From contig JAJTWR010000254.1 of the NCBI GenBank assembly GCA_021613335.1, positions 334,501 through 398,500 of the forward strand: a stretch of DNA of 64,000 nt, read 5' to 3'. This DNA comes from Whitmania pigra (lineage: Eukaryota > Annelida > Clitellata > Hirudinida > Haemopidae). The translations under genes and the position numbers were made by a program. Shown here one piece after another: positions 34,831 through 45,850 of this stretch. The notes beneath the pieces are model-generated. The model did not search any database. It was given only the letters and a program-made list of their open reading frames with translations, and was not told the origin of the DNA. Each line of letters opens with the position of its first letter. The first letter of the stretch is position 1.

Positions 34831-35176
34831 CCTCCATGCAGGGTCGGACTGGCTTAAAAAACCGGCCCGGGAAATTTGGTCGTGGCGGCCCACTTCATTA
34901 TTAGCTTCGTATAATTTTTTTCAATATTTTAAAATTTTACTTATTTTTAATTTAATTTAATTTTTATATATTTTTCTTTAGTTTCTATAATTATTTCATA
35001 TATAATAATAAAATTTTAAGGTTAAAAAAAACTACTTTAAGCTGCAAGAATCTTTTTATTTATTACATGTTCAAATTCGTAATTATACAAAACAACTTTA
35101 AACAGTTAAATAACTCCTAGTTTTAACAACTTAAACATAAGAAACACTAGAGTCTAAAATTTCTATTCACTGTTAA

Positions 35177-35488
35177 CTAGTATAACAGCTTTTTCATCGT
35201 TTCACTAGTCGATGCTAAAACGTCAATTATTCCATTGTTATTGATTCTTGGAAGAAGGTCCTTCTCACAAGACGTCAGTATGAATGATTGTAAAGTTGAT
35301 TGGCTCAGCAAATTTCTTAATCTGTTCTCACTCAGGTGCTGCAATGCATCGCTAGGCATTCTTTTCAAAATTTCTGCAAAGTTTCTTGGATCTAAACAAG
35401 ATAAATCAGCGTAAAGACAACCATGCTCGGAGAATCTCTGTTTTAAACTATTAATTACTTGATCCATAACCAGTGAACATTGACACAA
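35177..35488 (-). pseudogene. Probable hAT transposase fragment
   Basis: A 103-residue frame with INSLKQRFSEHGCLYADLSC and LDPRNFAEILKRM. This resembles the helical region ahead of the C-terminal dimerisation domain in hAT transposases of the ZMYM-like group. The stop at the end and missing catalytic parts make it non-functional. Assignment is by resemblance and by position within hAT A. Confidence 0.5.
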
Positions 35489-35499
35489 AATTTATCTTG

Positions 35500-35620
35500 C
35501 AATGACTGCTCATAAAGAGGAATCAGTTAAGAAGATGCTCAACTTAAGCGGATGTCACATTGCAATCATCCCGGGTGGTCTATCATCCAAACTGCAACTA
35601 CAAATCGTTGAAAAATTGAC
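35500..35620 (+). pseudogene. pogo/Tigger-type transposase scrap
   Basis: ESVKKMLNLSGCHIAIIPGG followed by LSSKLQLQ resembles the block before the last catalytic residue of pogo/CENP-B-like DDE transposases (IPGGLTSKLQPLD in the family). Only about 35 residues are recognisable. Confidence 0.5.
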
Positions 35621-36510
35621 AGATCTGAGAGGGAGGAATGGATGCAGAATGGCACATACACTCATACACCGTCTGGACGAGACAGGAAGGCCTTGTATTC
35701 CGAGGTATGCACGTGGGTTGCACGAGCATGGGACAAAGTGTCTCCCGATTTGATTCTGAGTGGCTTTAGAAATGCTGGCATTAAGTCTACAGGAAAGGAG
35801 TAAACTGAACACCCGGACTTTGAACTATCCTGTGATCCGGCAAGAGCCGAAAATGAATATGAAGACTGTTCGACTTTTGACGGATTTGAAGGCTTAGCTG
35901 ATGATGAGGAATAATTATCGGTCTTATGATTGATTTTTTGAATGTCTGTTAATAAATTGTTTAAAAACTTCAAAGAACTGGTTAGCGATTCATGAGCTCG
36001 CTGCAATTGACAAAAATTGGTCACGAGTCGCTCCGATATTGCGTTCTCTCTTCAATTCTTCCTCGAAACTATTTTTATATTAAGATTTGCATCAACTTCC
36101 TACTTTGGAATGCATATTGTTTACGCATAATAATTTGTAAGACAAAAGTGAAGCAATACTTCAAAGGACGGTAACGAACTCGTTGACCAATTCCACGCTG
36201 CAAAGAGTCCGCTTAACAAGTCTCTGTGTCCCATATCTCCCTAAATGTGAAAATCACATATTTTAAATGTACAAATCTTAAGAGACATTTTTGAATATTT
36301 GAGATCAGTTCTTGGAGTAGATGACGAAGTAAATCAGATGCATCATGCTGTGAGACACAGCTTCAATGGAAAGTATAGCATTGTCGAGGTCTAAACCGTA
36401 CATCAATTATAACATGAAATTTCATAAGATTTCAAGGTTAAAGGTACAGAAGTATTCAATGGATGTTTCAGTCGATCTCTTAAAAAAATCATCACGTCAA
36501 CATGATTATC

Positions 36511-36726
36511 CTATAATTTACATCGTCTGTTACATAAAACCTGCCCTGCTACACTTAAACGTCTTTCAACTGCTGCGGAACTTGGTAATGTTGAATTAAG
36601 CTTGATGAATGCAGCACAAACAGTTGGATAATTAAGTAGAGTCTGTACATTTCTTGCGGAGTTTGATAAATAATCATTAAGCTGTTCAGCTAACACATTA
36701 TCACAAGAGTTTGGTACACTTTCCAC
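36511..36726 (-). pseudogene. hAT C-terminal dimerisation domain (hATC) remnant
   Basis: The frame reads LLNYPTVCAAFIKLNSTLPS, SAAVERRLSVAGQVL and CNRRCKL. This is the hATC signature (S-ERxFSxAG...) with the usual F replaced by L. It lies within hAT A on the minus strand and should be the end of its decayed transposase. Confidence 0.75.
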
Positions 36727-36844
36727 ATAGTCATATAAATCATCATATTCACTGTTCTGAGCCGCATTGCATTGTCCGCAGAGGTGGATTGTTAACGATG
36801 TAGGGCTGTTGGAAAAAAATTATTTTTCTTAATTTTATTTTAAA

Positions 36845-37003
36845 ATTTTTTTAAAAAGTAGTTAAAAAGTATTTAACCATTTGTAGTTAATAACTACTTT
36901 AAAAGTAGTTAACTACTATTTTTTAACTACTTTTTTAAGAGTAGTTATTAACTATTTCCTAACTACTTTAAAGTAGTTATTAACTAGTAGTTAACTACTT
37001 ATA
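36845..37003. repeat. GTAGTTAACTAC palindromic repeat block
   Basis: Many overlapping inverted GTAGTTAA/TTAACTAC units. Such blocks are common near hAT ends. hAT B inserted at its right side, and the block resumes after it as GTTAGTAACTACCCATCACTG (to 38041), which itself looks like an inverted CAGTGATGGG terminus of a third hAT. Confidence 0.6.
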
Positions 37004-37011
37004 GTTAGTAA

Positions 37012-38020
37012 CAGGGTTTCTTTCAGGCATACTTTCGGGGGGGGGGGGCTAAGCCATCGCCCCCCCGATAAAAATTTTTTTTCTCTTTTCTCAGCAATGC
37101 TTTACAAAAAAAAGATTTAAGTTTGACTAAAGTCATCCCATTGATTACTTCAACAAAATTGCACTTGAATGATATTGTGAAGCAGTGCAAAGATACCGAG
37201 AGTCATTTACAAAAAAAGATTAAATGCAAAGTTGATGAGATAAAATTAGAAACACACCTGGTTGAAGATGAAAGTGCTAAAAGCGCATTACTAGGAATGA
37301 AGAGGTATTGTGAAACTGTCATCAAAGAGATTGAAGACAGATTTAATGACAAATCAATTGAGATTATGTTATTTGCAAGTCAATTTGAGACTTTTGAATC
37401 AATGTCAGGTATTCAAGAAGAAGACATCATAACTTTTTGTAACAACTTTCCCATTCTAAATGCAGAAGCTGTACTCGCGGATTTAAAATCTTTTAAATTT
37501 TTTATAAAATCTATGGTTGAGTGCAAAAAGTACAAAATGGATGAAAACCCATTGAACAAAATACTGGAAGCTGATTTGGGATACTGTGAACTACAAAGGC
37601 TTTGTGAAATTCTTCTTGTAATTACAGTAACAACTGCTTCAGTAGAAAGATCATTTAGTACAATGAACAGGATTCTAAGCAAAGCAAGAAATAGAATGCT
37701 ACCAGAAACTTTAACTCATTGTATGACCATAAGCATTGAAGGTCCCGAAGTTCCAACGGAAGATTTTCTCGATAGAGTAGTAGATTTATATGCTCTCAAA
37801 AAACCTCGGCGTATAAAATTTCTTTAAACATTTCAGTTAATAAACATATTTTAAATTTTAGTTTGTATAAATGATTTTCAATATGTTTTTACCTAAAATA
37901 TAATTATTGAACTGAGGTTATGCGTGATTTGATTTTAAACTTGTATTTGGCACGAAAAACTGCCGCCCCCCCGAACTCATGAAATGCCCCCCCGAACAAT
38001 AATGCCTGAAAGAAACCCTG
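37012..38020. mobile_element. hAT transposon B, 1,009 bp, nested in hAT A
   Basis: Perfect 19-bp terminal inverted repeats CAGGGTTTCTTTCAGGCAT, with exact 8-bp target duplication GTTAGTAA (37004-37011, 38021-38028). G-rich and C-rich subterminal runs follow the repeats. The only coding content is the C-terminal part of a transposase, so this is an internally deleted, non-autonomous copy, and the intact ends point to recent movement. Confidence 0.92.
37123..37827 (+). CDS. Partial hAT transposase, C-terminal 234 residues
   Basis: An uninterrupted frame ends in a hATC dimerisation domain: LLVITVTTASVERSFSTMNR, ILSKARNRMLPETLTHCMTI. The catalytic core and BED-type finger are missing, since only about 110 bp separate the left terminal repeat from this ATG. 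It may be expressed as a truncated protein; function is doubtful. The frame is intact, unlike most other transposon frames in the window, which supports recent insertion. Confidence 0.8.
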   Translation: MTKVIPLITSTKLHLNDIVKQCKDTESHLQKKIKCKVDEIKLETHLVEDESAKSALLGMKRYCETVIKEIEDRFNDKSIEIMLFASQFETFESMSGIQEEDIITFCNNFPILNAEAVLADLKSFKFFIKSMVECKKYKMDENPLNKILEADLGYCELQRLCEILLVITVTTASVERSFSTMNRILSKARNRMLPETLTHCMTISIEGPEVPTEDFLDRVVDLYALKKPRRIKFL

Positions 38021-39018
38021 GTTAGTAACTACCCATCACTGAGCAAGACCATTAAGAGATTGAAGACATTTGCTACAATAAGTCCATGCATGTGATGTTT
38101 GACTATTAAAATATTAAACAGCACCAACCAAAGCTGCCTGAACCACCAGTGTTGAAAAAAACATTGTCACACAAATTGAAAACATTAGCTCCAATTATAA
38201 TTATGAGTAACAAAGAGTTGAAAAATTATGATGAAAATTCATAAAATAGTACAACACCCTACAAGTTTCCTATAGTTACCATCAATTAATTTATGTTAAA
38301 TTCAAGTTGACGTCATAAATTCGAGAGCTGGACAATGCAATGATTAGCGTGAATGTTTTGTCACATGCTTCTGTAAGTATATCGAAAAGTTCTTTATGCA
38401 ATGCATTAACGCCCAATCAATTATAAACTATTTAAAAAAAATATAGTCTAAAGCTTTTACAAAAACAATCAACAGTCTGTGCTATCATTTAAATGTTTTT
38501 ATTTTTTGTTGGTCGGAAATCAAATTCATGTAAATTTAATCTAGCATAACACGCATACGATTATAGCACGCATAGGGGGGTGCGTGGTAAGTAAAATCGA
38601 ACATAACACGCGTGTAATATGGGTGAAAATACGGTACTTACATCAATGCCTAACTTTACAAAGACAAACCAAGCCACAAACCAAATCATACATTCCTTTT
38701 CCAGTCGTTGATGTGCAATTGACTGCAGCTATTACACGTTCGTGTTAAAAAATATTTTATTAAAAAATAATATAATTTTGCGTTAAAATTTAAAAACGTT
38801 AAAAATTATTAAAATTGCGTTATAAACATTGACGTCGGAAGCTTATTATATAAATATATTTAGACTCCTTATGCAATGACTTTGCTATTTCAGTTTGGTT
38901 ACTTTTAATACAATTATTATTTGAAGCTATCATATAATCAACGGTAATTTCAGTTAAAACAAAAAATATAATAACTTTCTTTAGGCAGTTGGCGGCCCAG
39001 TCCAAGCCTGCCTCCATG

Positions 39019-39990
39019 ATAGAACAGTTTTTGGTTTTCCGGCCTACTCCTTGAATTTATTTTGCAGTTCACATTCTTTCATGCAGCCTAATCCGGATTA
39101 GAATAATTTATCAAATTTCCAATTATGTTTGCATGTTGTTTGAATGTTTCTCTTCATTCTGGACATTGCATATTCTCTGGGATACCTGAAGCTTTTGACT
39201 CAAATCCACACTTAGTTGTAACATTGAGACTCTTCCAGTAAATTTAAACGTTTGAAGTCTCATTGAAGATTATGAATGCTTTGCTTTTCTTCTGTGGAAT
39301 GGATGCCTCGGTTTTGAATGACCCGTAAATTGGTAGGATATTTCCTGTGGCTGACCTGTGGAATTCTGTGGAATTTCTTTAAAGTTTTGGATGATTTGAA
39401 TGACGTTTCTTGGTTTATTTTTGAAACAAACTCCTTCGCAATGGCCTTTTATGAAACAAAAATTGCAACACCACTTTTCTAACATTTGTCTGCCCAATGT
39501 TCGGTATTATTTAATAGGTTAAAATTCGGAAAACCTAAATAAATTTTCTCATTTACAACATTAGATACGACAATATGTGTGCCCAATTTAAAAAAAAATG
39601 AAAAGTAGGGTGACGATGTAAAAATAGAAATATCTTCTAAAATAATGGTCATATCTAACCAATTGCATTTCTCCATTATATAGACCACTGTTTGTTGTAT
39701 CAAAATATAATTTTTTTGAGATACTTTGGTAGAAGGTGCTTGCTGAGTTCATTTGATTTGACCCATAGGTTTTACGTATTTGTCACGAAATTTATTAATG
39801 TTTGTTAATGTTAAAAATTAAAAAATTGAGTGTAACTAAATATAATGTTTTTAGCACATATGTGTTTCAGATGACCGTTGAATCCTAAATTTTTAGTTTG
39901 ACATATTATTCATTCGACATTCATTTAGGGAGTCTGAGATTTGAAACCGGGTGTGACATACTTAACGGACCCCCAAGTAAGTAAGTATTT
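39019..39990 (-). pseudogene. LTR retrotransposon gag/pol spacer with zinc knuckle
   Basis: A minus-strand frame (39497-39270) has CNFCFIKGHCEGVC, a Cys-x2-Cys-x4-His-x4-Cys zinc knuckle of retroelement gag. Upstream on that strand is HWADKC, the end of a similar motif. It continues towards 39019, where hAT A interrupts it, and the RT fragment resumes at 34830. No LTR was recognised. Confidence 0.6.
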
Positions 39991-39999
39991 CAGTTGTAT

Positions 40000-40445
40000 G
40001 GGAAGTGTTGACGGAACGTGTGAGAAACCTTCGTCGTGCCGAGTGTGTTAGGCAAAAGAGCTATGAGAGGAGGAGAGCTCATAGGAAGTGTTTCAGTGAT
40101 CCTTATAGATATGGGAGAGCGTTAATTGACCCTCCGAAGTCTGGTGAGCTTCGTCTAGGTAAAGACGAATTGGAAAAGCACCTTACGAATACGTATCGTG
40201 ATTCCCTTCGTCACATTCTAATTCTGTGAGACAAGACATCCCAGTGGTGCCTCTCCCTACCAGCCTGACATATCCGTCGATTGAGGAAGTGAGGCAAGTT
40301 ATTAGAAAGGCTAAGAACCGTTTGGCGCCAGAGCCCAATGGAATTCCTTATCTTTTGTATAAAAGATGCCCGAAGGTGCTGCATTTACTGCACTCTCTCA
40401 TTGAAAGGGCTTGGCAGGCAGGCATTGTGATGAGTGGGGAGTTTT
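40000..40445 (+). pseudogene. Non-LTR retrotransposon fragment, N-terminal RT region
   Basis: Two frames read FSDPYRYGRALIDPPKSGEL, EKHLTNTYRDS, VRQVIRKAKNRLAPEPNGIP and YLLYKRCPKV. The same family appears inverted at 42500-43209 (FKNPYKYGKSLLDPPKSGVL). It resembles the linker and first RT block (APGPNGIP) of non-LTR elements. It is cut at both ends and joins the SF3B1-derived piece directly. Confidence 0.75.
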
Positions 40446-40464
40446 GATGAATCAGCTACGCTCT

Positions 40465-40713
40465 TAATCGACCGATCAAGAAATGCCGTTGGGATCAGAC
40501 TTCGAGCAAAGAAGTGCCACAGGCAAAGAAATCTGGTTTTGATGAAGCAGTTACGCCTTCTATGTCCTTATGGATTATCCTTCAGATTTGGAACCATATC
40601 CATAGAGACAATACCAAGAACCTGACCCCAAAACTGAAACCAACCTTAACCCTTGAGCGGATCCATTCAGAGCCAAAAAATGCGGACCGATTCCCCCTAA
40701 AAATCGATATCCC
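40465..40713 (+). pseudogene. SF3B1-derived fragment, copy 1
   Basis: The start encodes KKCRWDQTSSKEVPQAKK-like sequence in one frame and GFDEAVTPSM in another, resembling the RWDQT and TP repeats of the SF3B1 N-terminus. The 249-bp block is repeated at 41360-41619 with about 90% identity. It joins the end of a LINE fragment on its left. Confidence 0.6.
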
Positions 40714-40796
40714 TAAAACCGCGGACTGATTAGGACACAAGTCAATAGCGGATAAAGGTGACCGGATTAGTAATGGACCTATAACCGAAACCTGAA

Positions 40797-40816
40797 CCCA
40801 ACCCTAACCCTAACCT
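40797..40816 (+). repeat. Short telomere-like CCCTAA run
   Basis: CCCAACCCTAACCCTAACC is two and a half units of the animal telomere repeat. It lies between the two SF3B1-derived blocks. Confidence 0.5.
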
Positions 40817-41045
40817 AAAAACCTAATAAAATTGTCAAAGCCTTCACCACAACCCAAAAAACCTCCAAAGATTATTTTTGAAAATTTATTAACTGGTTGA
40901 TTAACTGTTAATAAATTTGATAATATTAACGATCTTCTAATTTTGACGTCTAAAAACTCCCCTCAAATAGATTGATCACAAAAAAGAGCTACTACACCCA
41001 AAAGGCGCTAGAGCAAAGGTTAACCGTTCCCTATAACGCGTCATA

Positions 41046-41531
41046 TTGTTGACGAGGAACAAAATATTGAAGAAACCGAGACTCCAGAACGATCATGATG
41101 CTATGGCAGGGCATCAATCCCGTTTTGCAGACAGAGAGAATGATTATCAAAGCAAGAGGATGAACGTATCACTTTCACCGGCTAGGTATGATCCTTTCCA
41201 GGAGGGAGGTGTAACGCCTGCTGCGTCGTCAAAACGACGAACATTTGCCCATGTTATTACAGAAAATGAGCAGAAAAGACAGAAGAAAGCCCTTACAGAA
41301 CAATTAAAATCTAAACTCAAAGATGGTACATTGAAGATCAATTCAAATGCAGTCGCTCCTAATCGACCGATCAAAAAATGCGTTGGGATCAGACTTCGAG
41401 CAAAGAAGTGCCACAGGCAAAGAAATTTTGGTTTTGATGAAGCAGCTACGCCTTCTATGTCCTTATGGATTAACACTTCCTTCAGATTTGGAACCATATC
41501 CATAGAGACAATACCAAGAATCGAAACCTGA
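41046..41531 (+). pseudogene. SF3B1: SF3B1 N-terminal retrocopy or duplicate, copy 2
   Basis: The frame reads RFADRENDYQSKRMNVSLSP, ARYDPFQEGGVTP and ITENEQKRQKKALTEQLKSK, LKDGTLKINS. This follows SF3B1 (ADREDEYKKHRRTMIISPE, DPFADGGKTP, QLAEKAKAGELKVVNG). After it a shifted frame gives RWDQTSSKEVPQAKK, the RWDQT repeat of SF3B1. The frame change and lack of the HEAT-repeat body make it a pseudogene piece. SF3B1 is a core U2 snRNP protein. No introns are visible across these 350 bases, but the fragment is too short to tell a retrocopy from an exon copy. Confidence 0.8.
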
Positions 41532-41639
41532 CCCCAAAACTGAACCCAACCTTAACCCTTGAACGGATCCATTCAAAGCCAAAAAATGCGGACTGATTCT
41601 TCCTAAAAATCTATATCCCCTCGCGCAAGAAGTAAATCC

Positions 41640-41960
41640 GAAGCCAAGAATCTTGTTCAGATTTTGAATTTCACACTGTGTGTCAATTGAGGGCATCCCA
41701 GAATAATAGGGATCGAGTTCCCATTCTTCCCATTTCACTTGGTAGCCATTTCAATCGTTTCTGATCTTCAATCATTTGGTGATGGATGGTTTCCCTAGCA
41801 CTCCGAGGTTTCTCTGATAACCTCATACACCGAACTCTCAGCTCTTTCACCAAATAATTTCTTTATTAGGTCTTACCTAATACAACAAACATTTGCTCCT
41901 CCGTCAATCAACGCCGAAAGAGGTGGCAACTGATCAATGGCGATTTCTTAATAAGCTTCT
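41640..41960 (-). pseudogene. LTR retrotransposon protease-like fragment
   Basis: On the minus strand LPPLSALIDGGANVCCIR resembles the retropepsin active-site region (LIDSGAQ... in the family, here with Gly for Ser/Thr). Stops follow. It may belong to the same gypsy family as 34540-34830. Confidence 0.5.
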
Positions 41961-42499
41961 CTAAAACTTGTCTGTAAATTTAAATTTATTAAATAAATTA
42001 CAACTGTTTACATTTATTTGTTATATTAAATTACATACATTATTAAATTTATTTTAAATTATTTTTGTTTTCGTTTATTACGGTTTAAACCGTAAATCAT
42101 GCAAGACATGAAAAAAAGATCTTTCCTTCCACGTTTTTCAGTTTAAGTTTTTATCTTCTGTTTCGGTCTCAAGCATTTTTTGATATTCGGTCTACTTCCG
42201 TTTTCGTTCCCAAAAATCATTTTTTGTCAGACTCTAATTGCAGTTGAATTATTTTTGATGGAAAAAATGGCCCTCTGTTTGCAGAGGAGGCTGCTCCAGT
42301 TGTCGATGTTTCCTTATAAAATTGGTCACGCAGTGAAAAATTCTTACCGAAAAACTTCTTGCTAATGAAACACTCAAACGACTCCATTATCAGAGTATAA
42401 GTGATTGATAGTCCTAACCTTAAGAAATGGATACACCAGCGCATCATTGTTATTAAAATTATTTCTATTTAATTCCGGAACCCCTGGTACACCACCCTT
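41961..42499. other. AT-rich DNA between transposon fragments
   Basis: I see no exon, terminal repeat or tandem array here. It probably belongs to decayed elements. Confidence 0.3.
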
Positions 42500-43209
42500 T
42501 CAAACTGATGTGTTGACTGAGTGATTGTCAAGCATATACTTGGTAAGTCTGGTTGCAAGACATGAAAAAAAGATCTTTCCCTCCATGTTTTCCAGTGAAA
42601 TCGACCTGAAATGCTTTATGTCCTTGGAGTCCTTCTCTTTGTGAATGTAAACGCCCTTCGCTCTTCTCCATTTCCCATCTACTGCGAGATTGGTCCATGC
42701 TTTTCCAATGAGGGTATGAAGCAATTTTAACGTTCTTGGACATCGTTTGTATAAAAGATAAGGAACTCCATTTGGACCCGGCGCTGACCGATTCCTTGAC
42801 TTTCTGACGACTTTCTTGATCTCTTCGAGTGATCAATATCAAGTCAAAGAGAATGTCCGGCAGAGACACCTCTGGCATGTCTGATCTTGGCTCTAAGTTT
42901 TCATATTGTAGGGAGTCTCTGTAAGTCCTGTTTAAGTGGTCTTCTAATTCGGCTTGCTCAACATTTAGCACACCCGACTTTGGGGGGTCTAGCAGCGATT
43001 TCCCGTATTTGTATGGGTTTTTGAAAAAATCTTGCCTTGCGCGCCTCCTGTCGTATTTCTCTGGCATTTTCCACGCGACAGATGGAACTGATTCTTCTCT
43101 TGAGTTCGTTCCATAAGGCCATTAGACCAGGTCTTTCGCCTTCTTCGGCCTTTTTCATCGACACCGTAGCGCCTTTATTATGCATAAGAGTGGGGAATCC
43201 ACTATACAA
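42500..43209 (-). pseudogene. Non-LTR retrotransposon fragment, inverted relative to 40000-40445
   Basis: Frames with shifts read RPGLMALWNELKRRISSICR, FKNPYKYGKSLLDPPKSGVL, EDHLNRTYRDSLQYENLEPR, then PHWKSMDQSRSRW and LQGHKAFQVDFTGKHGGK. These match the family of the 40000-40445 fragment and continue into the RT core region. Frameshifts near 42830 make it inactive. Confidence 0.75.
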
Positions 43210-43354
43210 TTTAAATTAATGTTATGCTATATCAGTTTTTTTTTCAAACTTTAGTTTCCCGATTTAGTTTCAGTTATTTAGAGTTATACGAATATCACTG
43301 CATGTACTAACCGCCACGTGAGCTAGCGCCATTTGAGCAATAGTGCGATCCCTG

Positions 43355-43490
43355 CAGTGGCGTAACAAGGGGGATGCGGCGGGGGCGGTCCGTCCCGGGC
43401 GGCATTTTGAGGGAGTATGTAAAAAATAGAAAAAAACGGCCAACCCTTCTTTTCAGTATTTTATTGTGTCCATTTAAGAGTCAGATTTCG
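43355..43490 (+). repeat. hAT-like terminal fragment beginning CAGTGGCGTA
   Basis: Begins CAGTGGCGTAACAAGGGGG, holds GGGCGGCATTTTGAGG and an A/T tract, then TTGTGTCCATTTAAGAGTCA. The blocks match the inverted copy at 4521-4644. Confidence 0.5.
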
Positions 43491-43959
43491 GCAAGTTCAT
43501 GATCTTACAAACAAATACTTTCTCATACCATCAAATCCGCTTGATGATAATTATGATTGGCGTAGTTGATGAAAACATAAAGAAAAAATAGTTCTTTGCC
43601 GAAAGTAAGAGAGTGGAGTATTTTGTGGAAGCTTCATAAAACGATAAAAATCTATGGTCTCTTTCAACTTTTGAGCTTCATATAGACATACAGCCTAGGG
43701 GATTCTGCTAATATTGTAATATTGATGCGTACTTTGATGATGATCCTTGATCTTCCTCCAAACTTAAGTAAATAAAAAAAGTCACTTTGATCATTTTTTT
43801 CCTTCTTTTATTATTGAAACACAAAACAAGTTGGAACCGAAAGGAAAAAAAGGAACGACATAAGAGAAAAAAACCCCCGCTAACAGATTGCCATTGACGA
43901 ATAACGTCGAGTTTCAATGCCCCAATAATGTAAGAAATACTAAGTAATATCGAGTAATG

Positions 43960-45850
43960 TACATGATTATTTAGAGTTAATAATAAAGTGCTTTAGTGCC
44001 TTCTTAAAAGCGTAAAGGTTTGAAAGGTTGGTGATATTACGTCGAACGGCAGAGTAAATCTTTGGTCCCAGGCAAACAATACTAAGAGGACCAGTGACAG
44101 ATTTAGCAAATTTAGCTGATCTATGACGATCGAACAGAGTACGCATGTAAAGAGGATATTTTTGAAAACAAACCATCGAAAAGACGAGGCAACATGTGGT
44201 GATCTACTTTGTACATGAGAATTGCCAAATAAAAATAGTTTATTTGATGAATTTTAAGTATGTTTAAATTTAAAAATTTTTCTGAAGATTAAGTAATGGT
44301 TTTAAGCAAGTTGAGTAGTTACAAGCCCAAATTAAGTTACAATAGTTTAAATAGGGATAGATAAGTGAATAATACAATGTAATTACTGTTTTTATGTTTA
44401 TATAACAACGTATGCGATAAATTATGCCAATATTTTTAGAAATCTTTGCCGTTATATACTGAATATGTTTCTTGAATGAGAGATGTTGGTCTATAATGAC
44501 TCCAAGAAATTTACATGATTCGACACGAGATATAACAGAATTACCAATATAAATGTTACAATCATCCATGGGGAATTTCTTCCTTGCTTTATGGAAAAAC
44601 ATATATACGGTTTTTTTTTGGTGTTGAGAGACACGAGGTTTGCCATGAACCATTCTGCAAACTTTTCAAGCTCATTATTCATGGTAGAGTAGAGTTCAGC
44701 AATGTTATTTTTAGACAGAAAAACATTTGTGTCGTCTGCGAACAGTAAGTACTCAAGACGATCAAAGGAGTTGCACAAGTCATTGATATAAGTCAGAAAC
44801 AAAAGTGGTCCCAAGATTGAACTCTGGTTAACAGCTGCCAACGACGATGTTTGATTTGCGTATGAGGTTTCATCTGACTCCGATTTTTTAAATAACTTTG
44901 AAACAAAAAAAAACGTTTTCCTCGGATACCATAATGATGAAGTTTTTCAAGAGAATATCATGATTTACTGTGTCAAAAGACTTAGCAAGATCCAGAAATA
45001 CTCCAATAGTAAATTGATTCTGGTCAAATCTGTGAGAGAGTTTCGTTTGGAGAAGTGTGATTGGCATGTATGTTGAATGGTTTTGCCGAAAGCCGAATTG
45101 ATTATTTTTTATAATGGAATGTTTTCCAGGAAAGAAATTGTTCTATTATATATAGCTTTCTCGAAATATTTGGAGAAGTACGGAGGAACAGATATGGGCC
45201 GATAATTAGCGATGTTTTCCTTGGAGTCTGATTTATGCAGTGGAATAACTTTGGCAATTTTTAAGTCATCGGGGAAGATACCGGAGGAGAACGAGCAGTT
45301 GATAAGTGCAGCGATGATATGGGCAATCTTAGGTAAGAGCTGGATTGATCTGATCATAGCCCGAGCTGTGGGATTGCTTGAGAGTTTTTGATATTTGAGT
45401 AATTTCTTCAGGAGTAGCGTCTTCCAAATACATTGATTGAGATACAGGATCCCCGAGATAGTGCTTGTAAAAAGTATTGCCTGGTTTTATTTTTGGGCAA
45501 GCTTTGTTCCAATTATTAAAAAAATATTCGTTGAATGACTTCGCAATTTCACTTGGTGAGGTTAGTGGCTGACCATCACAATCTTAAAAAACACATGGCT
45601 CATCATCATCGCTGAGCCAGTCAAGGCTTACAGAATTGGTAGTCCTCTCCTTAAAGAGGGAACTTGCCAATAGACTGAATTTTGAAACTGTTACAAAAAA
45701 ATACAGAAAAAGTGGGGAGAGTTTGTGAATTTTTAACCGATCTGATTTTACAAATAATTGAAAGCTTTTCGAAGACTTGAAGGTTAATGGATCATTAATG
45801 GCCAAAAGGGGGGTCGACCAAGCTGGTGGCAAGAAAAGTTGGTACGCGAC
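43960..45850 (-). pseudogene. Non-LTR retrotransposon (CR1/Jockey-like), frameshifted
   Basis: In minus-strand order the frames give PLTSPSEIAKSFNEYFFNNW, KIAKVIPLHKSDSKENIANY, RPISVPPYFSKYFEK, SILGPLLFLTYINDL, the RT catalytic LLFADDTN, SCKFLGVIIDQHLSFKKHI and a C-terminal NLYAFKKALKHF. This is the RT order of CR1/Jockey-type elements. No RNase H follows. The endonuclease half is absent, so the copy is 5' truncated, as well as shifted several times. Confidence 0.8.

Larger units (their letters stand above)
34839..39010. mobile_element. hAT transposon A, inserted in the gypsy element
   Basis: Termini are CAGGGTCGGACTGGC at 34839 and, inverted, CAGGCTTGGACTGG at 39010, flanked by exact CCTCCATG on both sides (34831-34838 and 39011-39018). 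An 8-bp duplication is the hAT hallmark. It is 4.17 kb long including a nested second hAT (37012-38020) and a pogo-type fragment. Transposase remnants are on the minus strand. Confidence 0.8.

Noticed and set aside
41046..41531. A real 161-residue host gene
   Set aside because: It is a frame across an SF3B1-like fragment that shifts frame at the RWDQT motif, lacks the rest of SF3B1, and shares its 3' part with a duplicated repeat.
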